DNA of 64,000 bases from Limnocylindrus sp040397235 (GTDB taxonomy: Bacteria > Chloroflexota > Limnocylindria > Limnocylindrales > Limnocylindraceae). Every line of letters starts with the position of its first letter. The first letter of the stretch is position 1. The position numbers were made by a program, and so were the translations under genes. Where the stretch lies: contig JBBAWH010000004.1 in the NCBI GenBank assembly GCA_040397235.1, forward strand, positions 93,531 through 157,530, given 5' to 3'. The notes below the pieces were generated by a model. The model saw only the letters and a list, made by a program, of their open reading frames with translations, did no database searches and was not told the DNA's origin. Below, in pieces: positions 17,511 through 25,338 of this stretch.

Positions 17511-18289
17511 GAGACGTATGCCCCGGTCGAATCGAGCTCTTCGCGGATCAGGCGCAGCTCCTCGTCGGTCGGCGTCGGCGTGGCGGGGAAGCTCTGCGGG
17601 ATGCGGATCTCCCAACCGATCGATGCACGCACCTCATCAAGGGTTGCGCCCGGATGCAGGCTGCGCAGCGCCATCTCACCGTCGTCGTCGAATCCATAAA
17701 CGCCGAGATCGGTGATAACGCCCGATGGTCCACTGCCGCCCCAGCCCTGCGCCGCGCGCGTCTTTGCCGCCGCGACGGCGCCGCCAAGATTGCCAGGCGA
17801 GGTGCGGAAGTCGAGCTCCTTCACAAAGCTGCGCGTGCTCTGGCGCATGATCACCAGAATCTCTTTGGCGTTGATCGCGATCTCGCATGCGCCACCCGAC
17901 CCAGGGAGGCGCGTCTTCGGTGCCGCGTAGTCGCCGATCACCGTCGTGTTCAAGTTGCCGAATCGATCGATCTGCGCGCCGCCGAGGAAGCCCACATCGA
18001 TGCGACCCCCCTGCAGGTAGAGGCCGAAGAGGTCGTGCATGGAGACGGTGGCGGTGGAGCCGGTCACGATCGTTGGGTCACCAATCGAGAGTGGAAGTCG
18101 TGCGGGATTTGCGCCGAAGACGCCCGCCTCGTAGACCAGCTCCATCTCTGGTGCGACGGTGCGCTTGGCGAGGTTCACGGCGATGTTCGGGAGGCCCACC
18201 CCCACGAAGCAGACGCGCTTTCCGGTCAGGGCGTGCGCAGAGGCGACGACCATCAACTCGCTCTTGCTCGCCGGACGCTGCGCGCTCAT
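17507..18289 (-). CDS. glutaconate-CoA-transferase-type CoA-transferase, beta subunit
   Basis: A 260-residue class I CoA-transferase beta subunit. FVGVGLPNIAVNLAKR and LVYEAGVFGANPARLPLSIGD match the GctB/IpdB family. Glu54 in YEAG falls at the position of the catalytic Glu of glutaconate CoA-transferase, arguing for real CoA transfer rather than the ring-cleaving role of IpdAB; this alignment was done by eye. FLGGAQIDRFGNLNTTVIG is also conserved. It overlaps the alpha-subunit gene by 4 bases and the downstream aminotransferase by 4. Confidence 0.82.
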   Translation of the reverse strand: MSAQRPASKSELMVVASAHALTGKRVCFVGVGLPNIAVNLAKRTVAPEMELVYEAGVFGANPARLPLSIGDPTIVTGSTATVSMHDLFGLYLQGGRIDVGFLGGAQIDRFGNLNTTVIGDYAAPKTRLPGSGGACEIAINAKEILVIMRQSTRSFVKELDFRTSPGNLGGAVAAAKTRAAQGWGGSGPSGVITDLGVYGFDDDGEMALRSLHPGATLDEVRASIGWEIRIPQSFPATPTPTDEELRLIREELDSTGAYVS

Positions 18290-19218
18290 CGGTAGTCTCC
18301 GTAGTCAACCGAACCAGATGGGGCACTCGTTGGGGTGAGCCCCTTGAAGTAGTCGCCACCGAACTTCGCCACGTAGGCGGCGCGATCCTTTACGCCGTAG
18401 ACCCACTCCTGCAGCCACGCCTCGGTGGCGGCGGCATCGCGGCTGATGGTGTCCCATTCGCGATAGAAGGCATTGTCGCGATCGTACGAACCTTGCACGT
18501 ACGACGGGTGCGCACCGAACGGTTCGCACACTACGGCGCTCACGATCAGCCCAGGAGCAATGGTGCGATTCGGATCGGCGCGGATCACACTGGTTGGCAC
18601 GATCTCTTCAACAACGGCGATCACGCGCTTCGCAGCGAATGCCGCCTCCTTCTGGCAGCCGAGTAGGCCCCACATCTGTACGTTCCCTTCAGCGTCGGCG
18701 CGCTGGGCATGGATGATCGTCACGTCGGGGTTGAGCGGCGGCACGGCGTAGACCCCTTCACCACCAAACGGGCTCTGTACGGTGCGAATCAGCGGATTCA
18801 CCTTCGGCAGGTCGCTCTCGGAGTAGCTGCGCAGCGGGTAGAACGGGAGGCGGTGCGCGCCCGCCACATAGCGACCGACCATGCCGTGATGGCTGTACTC
18901 CTCGATCTCAAGGAGTCTCTCGCCGGGGGCGAGCGCGGCTGGCTCCGTGCGTCGACGAATCGCATGCAGCGAACCGACGCCAGGATTGCCGAGCCAGCTA
19001 AAGATCAACTTCTTGGCGCAGCCTGCAGCAACCATCTGGTCGTACACGAGATCGGGTGTCATTCGCGCCAGCGTCAGATTGCGTCGCCTCTGTCGAATGA
19101 TCTCGTGCCCGGCCGCAAACGAGATGCAGTGGGTGAACCCTTCAATTGCCACCGTGTCGCCGTCGTGCACGTGCGCGGCGATCGCCGTGCGCATATCGAC
19201 GAGTTTCGAGGTGCTCAC
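18286..19218 (-). CDS. CoA-transferase alpha subunit
   Basis: A 310-residue partner of the beta subunit next to it. VHDGDTVAIEGFTHCISFAAGHEIIRQ is the typical alpha-subunit N-terminus, followed by LTLARMTPDLVYDQMVAAGCAKKLIFSWLGNPGVG and PDVTIIHAQRADAEGNVQMWG. I prefer the GTG at 19218, preceded by AGGGGTGAG, over another GTG 18 bases upstream. Together the subunits would move CoA between a short-chain dicarboxylic or branched acid and a donor acyl-CoA. The specific acid is unknown. Confidence 0.8.
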   Translation of the reverse strand: MSTSKLVDMRTAIAAHVHDGDTVAIEGFTHCISFAAGHEIIRQRRRNLTLARMTPDLVYDQMVAAGCAKKLIFSWLGNPGVGSLHAIRRRTEPAALAPGERLLEIEEYSHHGMVGRYVAGAHRLPFYPLRSYSESDLPKVNPLIRTVQSPFGGEGVYAVPPLNPDVTIIHAQRADAEGNVQMWGLLGCQKEAAFAAKRVIAVVEEIVPTSVIRADPNRTIAPGLIVSAVVCEPFGAHPSYVQGSYDRDNAFYREWDTISRDAAATEAWLQEWVYGVKDRAAYVAKFGGDYFKGLTPTSAPSGSVDYGDYR

Positions 19219-19266
19219 CTGCTCACCCCTGCGCACGCTGATAGAGGCCCGCGCATGGGCGCTCGC

Positions 19267-20565
19267 TCAGTGCCGTGCGGCGACTGCCGCTGCGGCCTCA
19301 GAGAAGATGCGGACGGCCGTATTTATTTCGGCTTCGTTCACGACGAGTGGTGGGCTCATGCGGACGCCGCGGTCGCCACATGTCAGCACAAGGAGGCCGC
19401 GCTCAAACGCCTCAACTTCAACCTCGCCGGCGATGTCGGCATCGGTGAAGTCGACGCCGATCATCAGGCCGATGCCACGGATGTCGGTGACATGCTTATT
19501 TCCCGCAAGGCCAGCGCGCAGCCCCTTGAGCGCTTGTGCACCGCGGTCGATCGCGTTCTGCATCAGGTTCTCATCGCGAATCACCTCCAAGGTGGCGATA
19601 GCCGCAGCTGCAGCGACTGGGTTGCCACCGAACGTAGAGCCGTGTGAGCCAGGCTTCCAGCGCATCCAATGCTCTTTGGCAATCACTGCGCCAATCGGCA
19701 TTCCTGAACCGAGACCCTTCGCCGCAGCGATGATGTCGGGCTCGATGCCGAAGTTTTCGATCGCCCACATCTTGCCAGTGCGACCAATGCCTGATTGCAC
19801 CTCGTCGACAACGATGGCGATGCAGTACTTGTCGGCGATCTCCTTCAGTCGCGGGAAGAAGTCCTTGTCGGGAACGATGTAGCCACCCTCACCCTGCACC
19901 GGCTCAACAACGAACGCGGCAATCTCGTCGCCAGGGATGGTGCGCGCAATGATGCGCTCTTCAAGTTCGTCGAGGCCCTCGCTGCCGAATGGCACGTGCA
20001 AGAAGCCTGGCGCCAGTGGGCCAAAGTGCGCGTGGTACTTCGCCTTGGAATTTGTCAGCGTCAGTGCGCCGAGGGTTCGTCCGTGGAAGCCGCCGACGAA
20101 ACCGACGATCCACTGGCGACCGCTCATGTAGCGCGCCAACTTGATGGAGGCCTCAACCGCTTCGGTTCCTGAGTTCTGTAAGAGGACCTTTGATGGCCCC
20201 TTCCAAGGTGCCGATGCGGCGAGTGCCGATGCGAGCTCCTGGTAGCGCTGCTCGTAGAAGTCGGATGCGCTGTAGTGCAAGAGGCGCTGCGCCTGCTGCA
20301 CGATCGCGTCGACCACACGCGGGTGGCAGTGACCCGTGGAGTTCACGGCGATGCCGGCGCAGAAGTCGAGGAAGACGTTCCCGTCCTGATCCTCTACGCC
20401 CATCCCAAAGCCGCGTACGGGGGCAAACGGATAGGCGCGGGGCAGGCTTCCGGAGACGACGGCCTGGTCGGCAGCAACCTGGGCGAGGGCCCTTGGGCCG
20501 GGCACCTTGGTGACGAGGTGCGGCAGCGTGGCTGGCCAGGTTGCAGGCTTCTCGGCGATCGTCAT
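19267..20565 (-). CDS. gabT: 4-aminobutyrate-type aminotransferase
   Basis: A 432-residue class III aminotransferase closest by eye to GABA/5-aminovalerate transaminases. Visible blocks are FLDFCAGIAVNSTGHCHPRVV, NSGTEAVEASIKLAR, VGGFHGRTLGALTLTNSK, EPVQGEGGY, VVDEVQSGIGRTG and the PLP Lys in IAAAKGLGSGMPIGAV, ending GSHGSTFGGNPVA. The product would be succinate semialdehyde plus glutamate. The ATG at 20565 follows AGGAGGGG; the open frame upstream is not used. The next upstream gene is an aldehyde dehydrogenase that could oxidise the product. Confidence 0.85.
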   Translation of the reverse strand: MTIAEKPATWPATLPHLVTKVPGPRALAQVAADQAVVSGSLPRAYPFAPVRGFGMGVEDQDGNVFLDFCAGIAVNSTGHCHPRVVDAIVQQAQRLLHYSASDFYEQRYQELASALAASAPWKGPSKVLLQNSGTEAVEASIKLARYMSGRQWIVGFVGGFHGRTLGALTLTNSKAKYHAHFGPLAPGFLHVPFGSEGLDELEERIIARTIPGDEIAAFVVEPVQGEGGYIVPDKDFFPRLKEIADKYCIAIVVDEVQSGIGRTGKMWAIENFGIEPDIIAAAKGLGSGMPIGAVIAKEHWMRWKPGSHGSTFGGNPVAAAAAIATLEVIRDENLMQNAIDRGAQALKGLRAGLAGNKHVTDIRGIGLMIGVDFTDADIAGEVEVEAFERGLLVLTCGDRGVRMSPPLVVNEAEINTAVRIFSEAAAAVAARH

Positions 20566-20620
20566 GGTGCCCCTCCTATGGATGCTTTCTATGCGGAGTG
20601 TATACGAGGAGAACCCCCGT

Positions 20621-22186
20621 TCAGCGGACGATTGTCTGGCTCTGCTCACGCAGGTACTGCGGCACGTAGTAGAGGCCACCGCCCGACTTCCCCGTCGTGC
20701 CCGACTTCTTCCAGCCGCCAAACGGCTGGACCATCGGCCATGCGCCGGTCGTGGAGCCCACCCGGCGGTTTACGTAGATGACCCCGCCATCAATGGTGTC
20801 GAGGAAGGTCTTGATCTCGGCCTCATCCTCGGTATAGCAACCGGCGGTGAGGGCGTACTCGCTCTCGTTGGCGAGGGCGATCCCCTCTTCGAACGAGGCG
20901 ATCTTCGCCACCGCAACGAACGGCGTGAAGAGCTCGTCCGTAAAGAGGCGATGCGTTGCGGGGAGGCCCGTCACCACGGTCGGTGTGACGTAGAAGCCCT
21001 TGGCGAGATCGCCATCGGTCAGGCGACCGCCGCCGATCTCGATCGTTCCATCACGCTTCGCCTCGTCGCAAGCCTGCATAAAGGTATCGACGGAGCGCTG
21101 GTTGATGATTGGCCCAAGGAAGACGCCGCGCACCGTTGGGTCGCCGACCGTCAGCGCCTTTGTCTTCTCTACGAGGTGCTTCACGAATTCGTCATGAACC
21201 GACGCTTCGATATAGACGCGGCTATTCGCCGAGCACTTCTGCCCACCGAGACCGAACGCAGAGCGAAGGACCCCTTCGGCCGCCTTCTCGAGATCTGCGT
21301 GCTTCGAGATGATCGTTGGATTCTTCCCGCCCATCTCAACAATGACGGGCTTCGGATAGTTCTTGGCGAACGATCGGTAGACCTGCATGCCCACCTCGGC
21401 TGAGCCGGTGAAGGTGATGCCGGAGACATCGTGGTTCTCCTGCAGCTCCGCGCCGACGCTTTCGCCTGGTCCCATCACCATGTTGAAGACACCGGCAGGA
21501 ATTCCTGCATCGCTAATCGCTTGCGCGAGCAGCACCGCCGAGAGCGGCGCCTCTGACGAAGGCTTCAGCACCACCGAGTTGCCGGCAACGAGTGCGGCAC
21601 CAACTGGACCGCCCATCAGGGCGAAGGGGAAGTTGAATGGGCTGATGACCGCCCAGACGCCGTACGGCTTCAGAACGGTGGTCGTCTCAACCTTTGCGTC
21701 ACCAAGATTCCCCATGGTGTGGATGTAGCCCTTGTTGCGCTCAACTTCGCCCGCATAGATGCGGAAGAAGTCGGCGGTCTCTTCGACGTCGCCGAGTGCC
21801 TCGAGGCGGTTCTTGCCAACCTCAATAGAGAGGAGTGCGGAGTAGAGGAACTGTCGCTCGCTGATCAGCTCGGCCGCCGCGCGAATCAGCGCGACGCGCT
21901 CCTGCCATGGTCGCTTCGACCAGGCTGGGTACGCCGCCTTCGCCGCGGCGATCGCCGCCTTTGCGGTGCTGCGGTCGCCCTTACTAAAGGTGCCGACGAC
22001 ACTGCCGTCGATTGGGGACTTCTTAACAAAGGTGTCACCCGCGGTAGACCAGCTGCCGTTGATGAAGTTGCCGTGTGTGCCGCCCATCATGGCGCGAGCC
22101 TGCGCGAGGCCGGCCTCGTACCCAATATGGATCTCCTCATTGGAGTCGTTCAGTGTGGCGTACGTGATCTTCAACTTCTCAGCCAT
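20621..22186 (-). CDS. 1-pyrroline-5-carboxylate dehydrogenase-like aldehyde dehydrogenase
   Basis: A 521-residue NAD(P)-dependent aldehyde dehydrogenase. The general base is in IVEMGGKNPTII and the catalytic Cys in GGQKCSANSRVYI, both close to the P5C dehydrogenase subgroup, as is the extended N-terminus of about 50 residues. It would oxidise glutamate semialdehyde to glutamate in proline or ornithine/arginine breakdown; succinate semialdehyde is an alternative given the GabT-like neighbour. The ATG at 22186 gives the sequence MAEKLKITYATLND and is preceded by an AT-containing TAAGGAT 6 bases upstream, so it may be near-leaderless. Confidence 0.82.
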   Translation of the reverse strand: MAEKLKITYATLNDSNEEIHIGYEAGLAQARAMMGGTHGNFINGSWSTAGDTFVKKSPIDGSVVGTFSKGDRSTAKAAIAAAKAAYPAWSKRPWQERVALIRAAAELISERQFLYSALLSIEVGKNRLEALGDVEETADFFRIYAGEVERNKGYIHTMGNLGDAKVETTTVLKPYGVWAVISPFNFPFALMGGPVGAALVAGNSVVLKPSSEAPLSAVLLAQAISDAGIPAGVFNMVMGPGESVGAELQENHDVSGITFTGSAEVGMQVYRSFAKNYPKPVIVEMGGKNPTIISKHADLEKAAEGVLRSAFGLGGQKCSANSRVYIEASVHDEFVKHLVEKTKALTVGDPTVRGVFLGPIINQRSVDTFMQACDEAKRDGTIEIGGGRLTDGDLAKGFYVTPTVVTGLPATHRLFTDELFTPFVAVAKIASFEEGIALANESEYALTAGCYTEDEAEIKTFLDTIDGGVIYVNRRVGSTTGAWPMVQPFGGWKKSGTTGKSGGGLYYVPQYLREQSQTIVR

Positions 22187-22237
22187 GGGTCCATCCTTAC
22201 TTGTGCGGCGCACATGTGGCGCGCCATCGGGCTGAGT

Positions 22238-22696
22238 CTACCGCGCGGCGACGGCTCGGCAGGAGGGGCAGCGCCCCTGGAGCGAGAGGTGGTCGAGGTC
22301 GGCGGCGTAGCCGGTGACCCGCACGATAGCCGCAAGGATCGGCTTCGCCGCCGCGGCATCAAGCTCCACCTCGGCGCCGCACCCCTGGCAGTGCAGGTGC
22401 CCGTGCGCGAGAACCTCCTCTAAGTGGTAAGTCTCTCGCCCATCGACCCCATGATGGTGGCTGGCGAACCCCAGCTCTTCGAGGAGACCGAGCGTGCGGT
22501 AGACCGTGGAGGGGGTTGCCGACGGATCTGCGGCTCGCACACGCTCCACTAGCTCGGCCCCAGTCGCATGGCCGTCCGAGGCGGCGAGCACGTCGGCGAT
22601 CAGCTGCCGCTGTTCGGTCCAACGCTGGCCGCGCCCCTGCACCGCCGCCTGCAGGCGGGTGGCGAGGCTGCCTTGCGGATCGGGCGTGGGCTTCAT
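22238..22696 (-). CDS. Fur-family metalloregulator, probably Nur/Zur-like
   Basis: A 152-residue Fur-superfamily repressor. The winged helix includes QRWTEQRQLIADVLAA and the recognition stretch PSATPSTVYRTLGLLEELG. Metal-site residues are seen in FASHHHGVDGRETYHLEE and HLHCQGC; the structural zinc site uses CQGC and a second CPSC near the end. It is divergent from a cbiMQO-type Ni/Co importer, and a palindrome lies in the shared promoter region, so nickel (Nur) or cobalt is the likely effector; zinc is possible. The ATG at 22696 is preferred because TATCCT lies 7 bases upstream on the coding strand. A longer start would overlap the palindrome. Confidence 0.85.
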   Translation of the reverse strand: MKPTPDPQGSLATRLQAAVQGRGQRWTEQRQLIADVLAASDGHATGAELVERVRAADPSATPSTVYRTLGLLEELGFASHHHGVDGRETYHLEEVLAHGHLHCQGCGAEVELDAAAAKPILAAIVRVTGYAADLDHLSLQGRCPSCRAVAAR

Positions 22697-22703
22697 CCCA
22701 GGG

Positions 22704-22709
22704 AGGATA
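22704..22709 (-). promoter_or_regulatory. -10 hexamer TATCCT for leaderless fur-family gene
   Basis: On the minus strand TATCCT is followed by 7 bases and the ATG at 22696. No ribosome binding site is visible. The palindrome at 22721-22738 would cover the -25 to -42 region of this promoter. Confidence 0.5.
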
Positions 22710-22720
22710 CGGGAATCCTT

Positions 22721-22738
22721 ATTGCAATGCATTGCGAT
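22721..22738. promoter_or_regulatory. candidate Nur/Fur-type operator between regulator and Ni/Co importer
   Basis: ATTGCAATGCATTGCGAT matches its own reverse complement at 16 of 18 positions. It contains TTGCAA and TTGCGA separated by 4 bases, close to the Streptomyces Nur box (TTGCAA-N5-TTGCAA, from memory). It touches the -10 TAGACT of cbiM and covers the upstream region of the regulator promoter, so one site could repress both. Confidence 0.6.
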
Positions 22739-22743
22739 AGACT
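22738..22743 (+). promoter_or_regulatory. -10 hexamer TAGACT for cbiM operon
   Basis: TAGACT begins on the last base of the palindrome. Transcription would start near 22750, giving a leader of about 37 bases that holds the GAGGAGG ribosome binding site. Confidence 0.4.
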
Positions 22744-22786
22744 AGGTGGGTCGCCCAGCGGTCGATGCTGGAGCTGAGGAGGTTTG

Positions 22787-23740
22787 ATGTACCCACAGTT
22801 GCATATCCCCGACGGGTTCCTGTCGCCGCAGCTCTCCCTCCTGCTCTGGGTCGCGACTGCAGTGCTCGTGGGGATCGCCGTGCGGAAATCCGGGCGCGCT
22901 GATGTGAGGCTGCTCGCATCGCAGCCGATCCTGATGGGGGTGCTCGGTGCATTCATCTTCGCGGCGCAGATGTTCAACTTCCCGGTCGCCACGGGCACCA
23001 GTGGCCATCTGCTCGGTGGGGTACTCGCCGGCTATCTGCTCGGCCCGTGGGCGGGCACGATCGTGATGGCAACGGTGATTGGAATCCAGGCACTCCTCTT
23101 TCAGGATGGTGGTCTGTTGGCGCTCGGCGCCAACATTTTCAACATGGGGATCATCGGAACGCTTGGCGGTTCGTTTGTCGCTCGAGGTGTCGGCACGGCG
23201 CTCGGCGGCAGCCGCAGCGCATCCATCCTCGGCGCAGGAGCCGCCGCCTGGCTTGCAGTCGTTGCAGCATCAGGATTCACTACGTTGCAACTCGGCCTCT
23301 CCGGCACGACCAATGTTGCTATTGGGCTTCCCGCCATGCTCGGCGTGCATGCCCTCATCGGCATTGGCGAAGCACTAATCACCGTTGCCGCGCTCACCTT
23401 CATCGCACAAACGGCCCCAGACATTTTGGCGGGAGTGAGCGCACCATCAAAGGCATCGCCAGTACGTCGCCTGGTGACCGGAGTAGCGATTGCAGGTGGG
23501 GTGGCCACACTCGCGAGCCTCTTCGCATCGACTGATCCAGATGGCCTCGAGGCCGTTGCAGTGCAGCTTGGATTTTTGAACGCTGGAGAGGTGTCACCAT
23601 TCGAACTCTTCCCCGGCTACACCATTCCCGGACTTGATGGCGGCGCATCGACCGCTGTCGCCGGCGTACTTGGGATCATCGTGGTGATTGGCGTGCTGTT
23701 TGCACTGGGGCGCCTCGCGCGAAGTCGAGCACAATCGTGA
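22787..23740 (+). CDS. cbiM: CbiM/NikM substrate-binding component of an ECF Ni/Co importer
   Basis: A 317-residue S component with about eight membrane segments. HIPDGFLSPQ is the hallmark N-terminus and ATGTSGHLLGG carries the His that helps bind the metal. The C-terminal part (STDPDGLEAVA, then a periplasmic loop and one helix) is a fused PDGLE domain that replaces the separate CbiN/NikN. In this family the metal is held by the free N-terminus, Met1-His2 and a later His. The ATG at 22787 (GAGGAGG 4 bases upstream) would place four extra residues before the usual Met-His; a TTG at 22799 would give exactly MHIPDGF. I keep the ATG by ribosome-site spacing but consider the TTG possible. Confidence 0.9.
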   Translation: MYPQLHIPDGFLSPQLSLLLWVATAVLVGIAVRKSGRADVRLLASQPILMGVLGAFIFAAQMFNFPVATGTSGHLLGGVLAGYLLGPWAGTIVMATVIGIQALLFQDGGLLALGANIFNMGIIGTLGGSFVARGVGTALGGSRSASILGAGAAAWLAVVAASGFTTLQLGLSGTTNVAIGLPAMLGVHALIGIGEALITVAALTFIAQTAPDILAGVSAPSKASPVRRLVTGVAIAGGVATLASLFASTDPDGLEAVAVQLGFLNAGEVSPFELFPGYTIPGLDGGASTAVAGVLGIIVVIGVLFALGRLARSRAQS

Positions 23741-24522
23741 TCGCCGAACCGCGTGGCGTTGGCCGTGACACACGTGCTGCCGTCATTGCAACGCTCGCCT
23801 TTGTCACCGCGGTCGCACTTCTGCCCCCTGGCTCGTATCTGGCACTGCTGCTCTCGTGGATCCTGCTCGCGTTTGCCGGTGCACTGCTCGGCATAGGCCC
23901 AACGCGCCTTGCCCGACGAGGACTGGTTGCGTTGCCGTTTGTGGTCGCAGCGGTGCCGATTGTGTTCCTGCGGAGCGACGAGCTGCTCTGGGCTGGCTCA
24001 GTCGGCCCCCTTACCCTGCAGGTCTCTGGGGCGGGGCTGCGCATTGCGCTCACCGCACTCATCAAGGCATGGATCAGCGTGCAGGCGTCCATGCTGCTCT
24101 TGGCGTTTGCTAGTGCCCCCTCCATCGTCACCGCCCTCCGCCGCATGAAGCTCCCCGAAGTGATCGCCACGAGTGCTGGGCTGACCATTCGGTATCTCGA
24201 GCTCCTCCGCGATGAGGCGCGACGCATGCTCCGCGCCCGCACCGCACGCTCCGCGAGCCCTGAGGGCTCTGGCCGAGAGCGAATCGGCGGCAGCATCTCG
24301 TGGCGTGCGCGAACAACAGGGAACCTGGTCGGCTCGCTCTTCTTGCGCGCCTACTCCCGAGCGCAGCGCATTGAGGAGGCCGCCGCCTCGCGCGGGGCGA
24401 CTGGCTCACTCTCTGTCGGGACCATGCCGACGGCCGACCCGCGCCTCACGATCAAGGTGATCGGCGTTCTCGCTCTGGTGCTCGCCCTGACGCTCTTTGG
24501 CGCGCTGCTGCCGCGACTGTAG
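23737..24522 (+). CDS. cbiQ: ECF transporter transmembrane component CbiQ/NikQ
   Basis: A 261-residue EcfT-type coupling protein that links the S component to the ATPase. It has 4-5 hydrophobic segments and the characteristic C-terminal Ala-Arg-Gly coupling helices: an early ARTARSASP segment and EEAAASRGATGSL. It begins with GTG overlapping the cbiM stop (GTGA). The gene order M-Q-O is that of Ni/Co ECF importers. Confidence 0.88.
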   Translation: MIAEPRGVGRDTRAAVIATLAFVTAVALLPPGSYLALLLSWILLAFAGALLGIGPTRLARRGLVALPFVVAAVPIVFLRSDELLWAGSVGPLTLQVSGAGLRIALTALIKAWISVQASMLLLAFASAPSIVTALRRMKLPEVIATSAGLTIRYLELLRDEARRMLRARTARSASPEGSGRERIGGSISWRARTTGNLVGSLFLRAYSRAQRIEEAAASRGATGSLSVGTMPTADPRLTIKVIGVLALVLALTLFGALLPRL

Positions 24523-24525
24523 GCT
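24520..24525 (+). promoter_or_regulatory. -10 hexamer TAGGCT for leaderless cbiO message
   Basis: TAGGCT overlaps the cbiQ stop and is followed by exactly 6 bases (GAACGA) and the cbiO ATG. This would allow the ATPase to be made on its own leaderless message in addition to the operon transcript. Confidence 0.4.
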
Positions 24526-24531
24526 GAACGA

Positions 24532-25338
24532 ATGACTGATCAGCACGAGCACCCACATACGCATCCAGGGGCACCGCTGCCGCACAGCCATGGTCACGAA
24601 CATGCCCACGATGCGGCACTCGCGCCAACTGGCGACGGCACCATCGCGATCTCCCACCTGCACTTCCGCTACCCCGATGGAACCGAGGCGCTACGCGGCA
24701 TTGATCTAGCGATCGCCGGCGGCGAAAAGATTGCGCTCTTGGGGCCGAACGGCGCGGGGAAGAGCACCCTGATGCTGCACCTCAACGGGATTCACCGACC
24801 CACCCACGGCACCGTGCATGTGGCTGGGGCGCAGGTATCGAACGAGACGATCGGTCGTGTACGTGCCGAGGTGGGACTCGTCTTTCAAGATCCCGATGAC
24901 CAGCTCTTCAGTCCAACGGTGTGGGACGACGTTGCCTTCGGCCCAACGCACATGGGGCTCACCTCCAGTGCAATTCATGACCGCGTAGAGAGCGCACTTG
25001 CCGCCGTTGGCGCGCTTGACCTCGCGCAGCGCGCGCCGATGCGCCTCTCAATCGGTCAGCGTAAGCGTGTCGCCCTGGCCACCGTCTTGGCGATGAACCC
25101 GAGCATCTTGGTCTTCGATGAGCCATCTGCTGGGCTCGACCCGCGCGGGCGACGTGAACTCATTGAGCTGCTGCAGTCGCTCACGCAGACACTCATCGTC
25201 AGCACCCACGATCTTGAGTTGGCTCGCGCCGCATTCCCGCGCAGCATCGTGGTTGATCGCGGCGTGATCGTGGCCGATGGATCAACGAGCGAGATCTTGG
25301 CGAACCGCGAACTCCTGCTCGCGCACGGACTCGCCTAA
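24532..25338 (+). CDS. cbiO: ECF transporter ATP-binding protein CbiO/NikO with His-rich head
   Basis: A 268-residue ABC ATPase that powers Ni/Co uptake. Walker A is GPNGAGKST, the Q loop is VFQDPDDQLFSPTVWDDVAFGP (typical of EcfA), the signature LSIGQRKR, Walker B ILVFDEP, and the switch His is in VSTHDLE. Unusually, residues 5-26 carry nine His in a His-x-His pattern before the ATPase domain begins near residue 37; such a tail could store or hand over Ni/Co. No ribosome binding site precedes it, in keeping with the leaderless-type -10. Confidence 0.92.
   Translation: MTDQHEHPHTHPGAPLPHSHGHEHAHDAALAPTGDGTIAISHLHFRYPDGTEALRGIDLAIAGGEKIALLGPNGAGKSTLMLHLNGIHRPTHGTVHVAGAQVSNETIGRVRAEVGLVFQDPDDQLFSPTVWDDVAFGPTHMGLTSSAIHDRVESALAAVGALDLAQRAPMRLSIGQRKRVALATVLAMNPSILVFDEPSAGLDPRGRRELIELLQSLTQTLIVSTHDLELARAAFPRSIVVDRGVIVADGSTSEILANRELLLAHGLA

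Noticed and set aside
18286..19236. GTG at 19236 as the CoA-transferase alpha start
   Set aside because: A second GTG at 19218 has AGGGGTGAG at better spacing; the upstream one lacks a site. The difference is six residues and remains uncertain.
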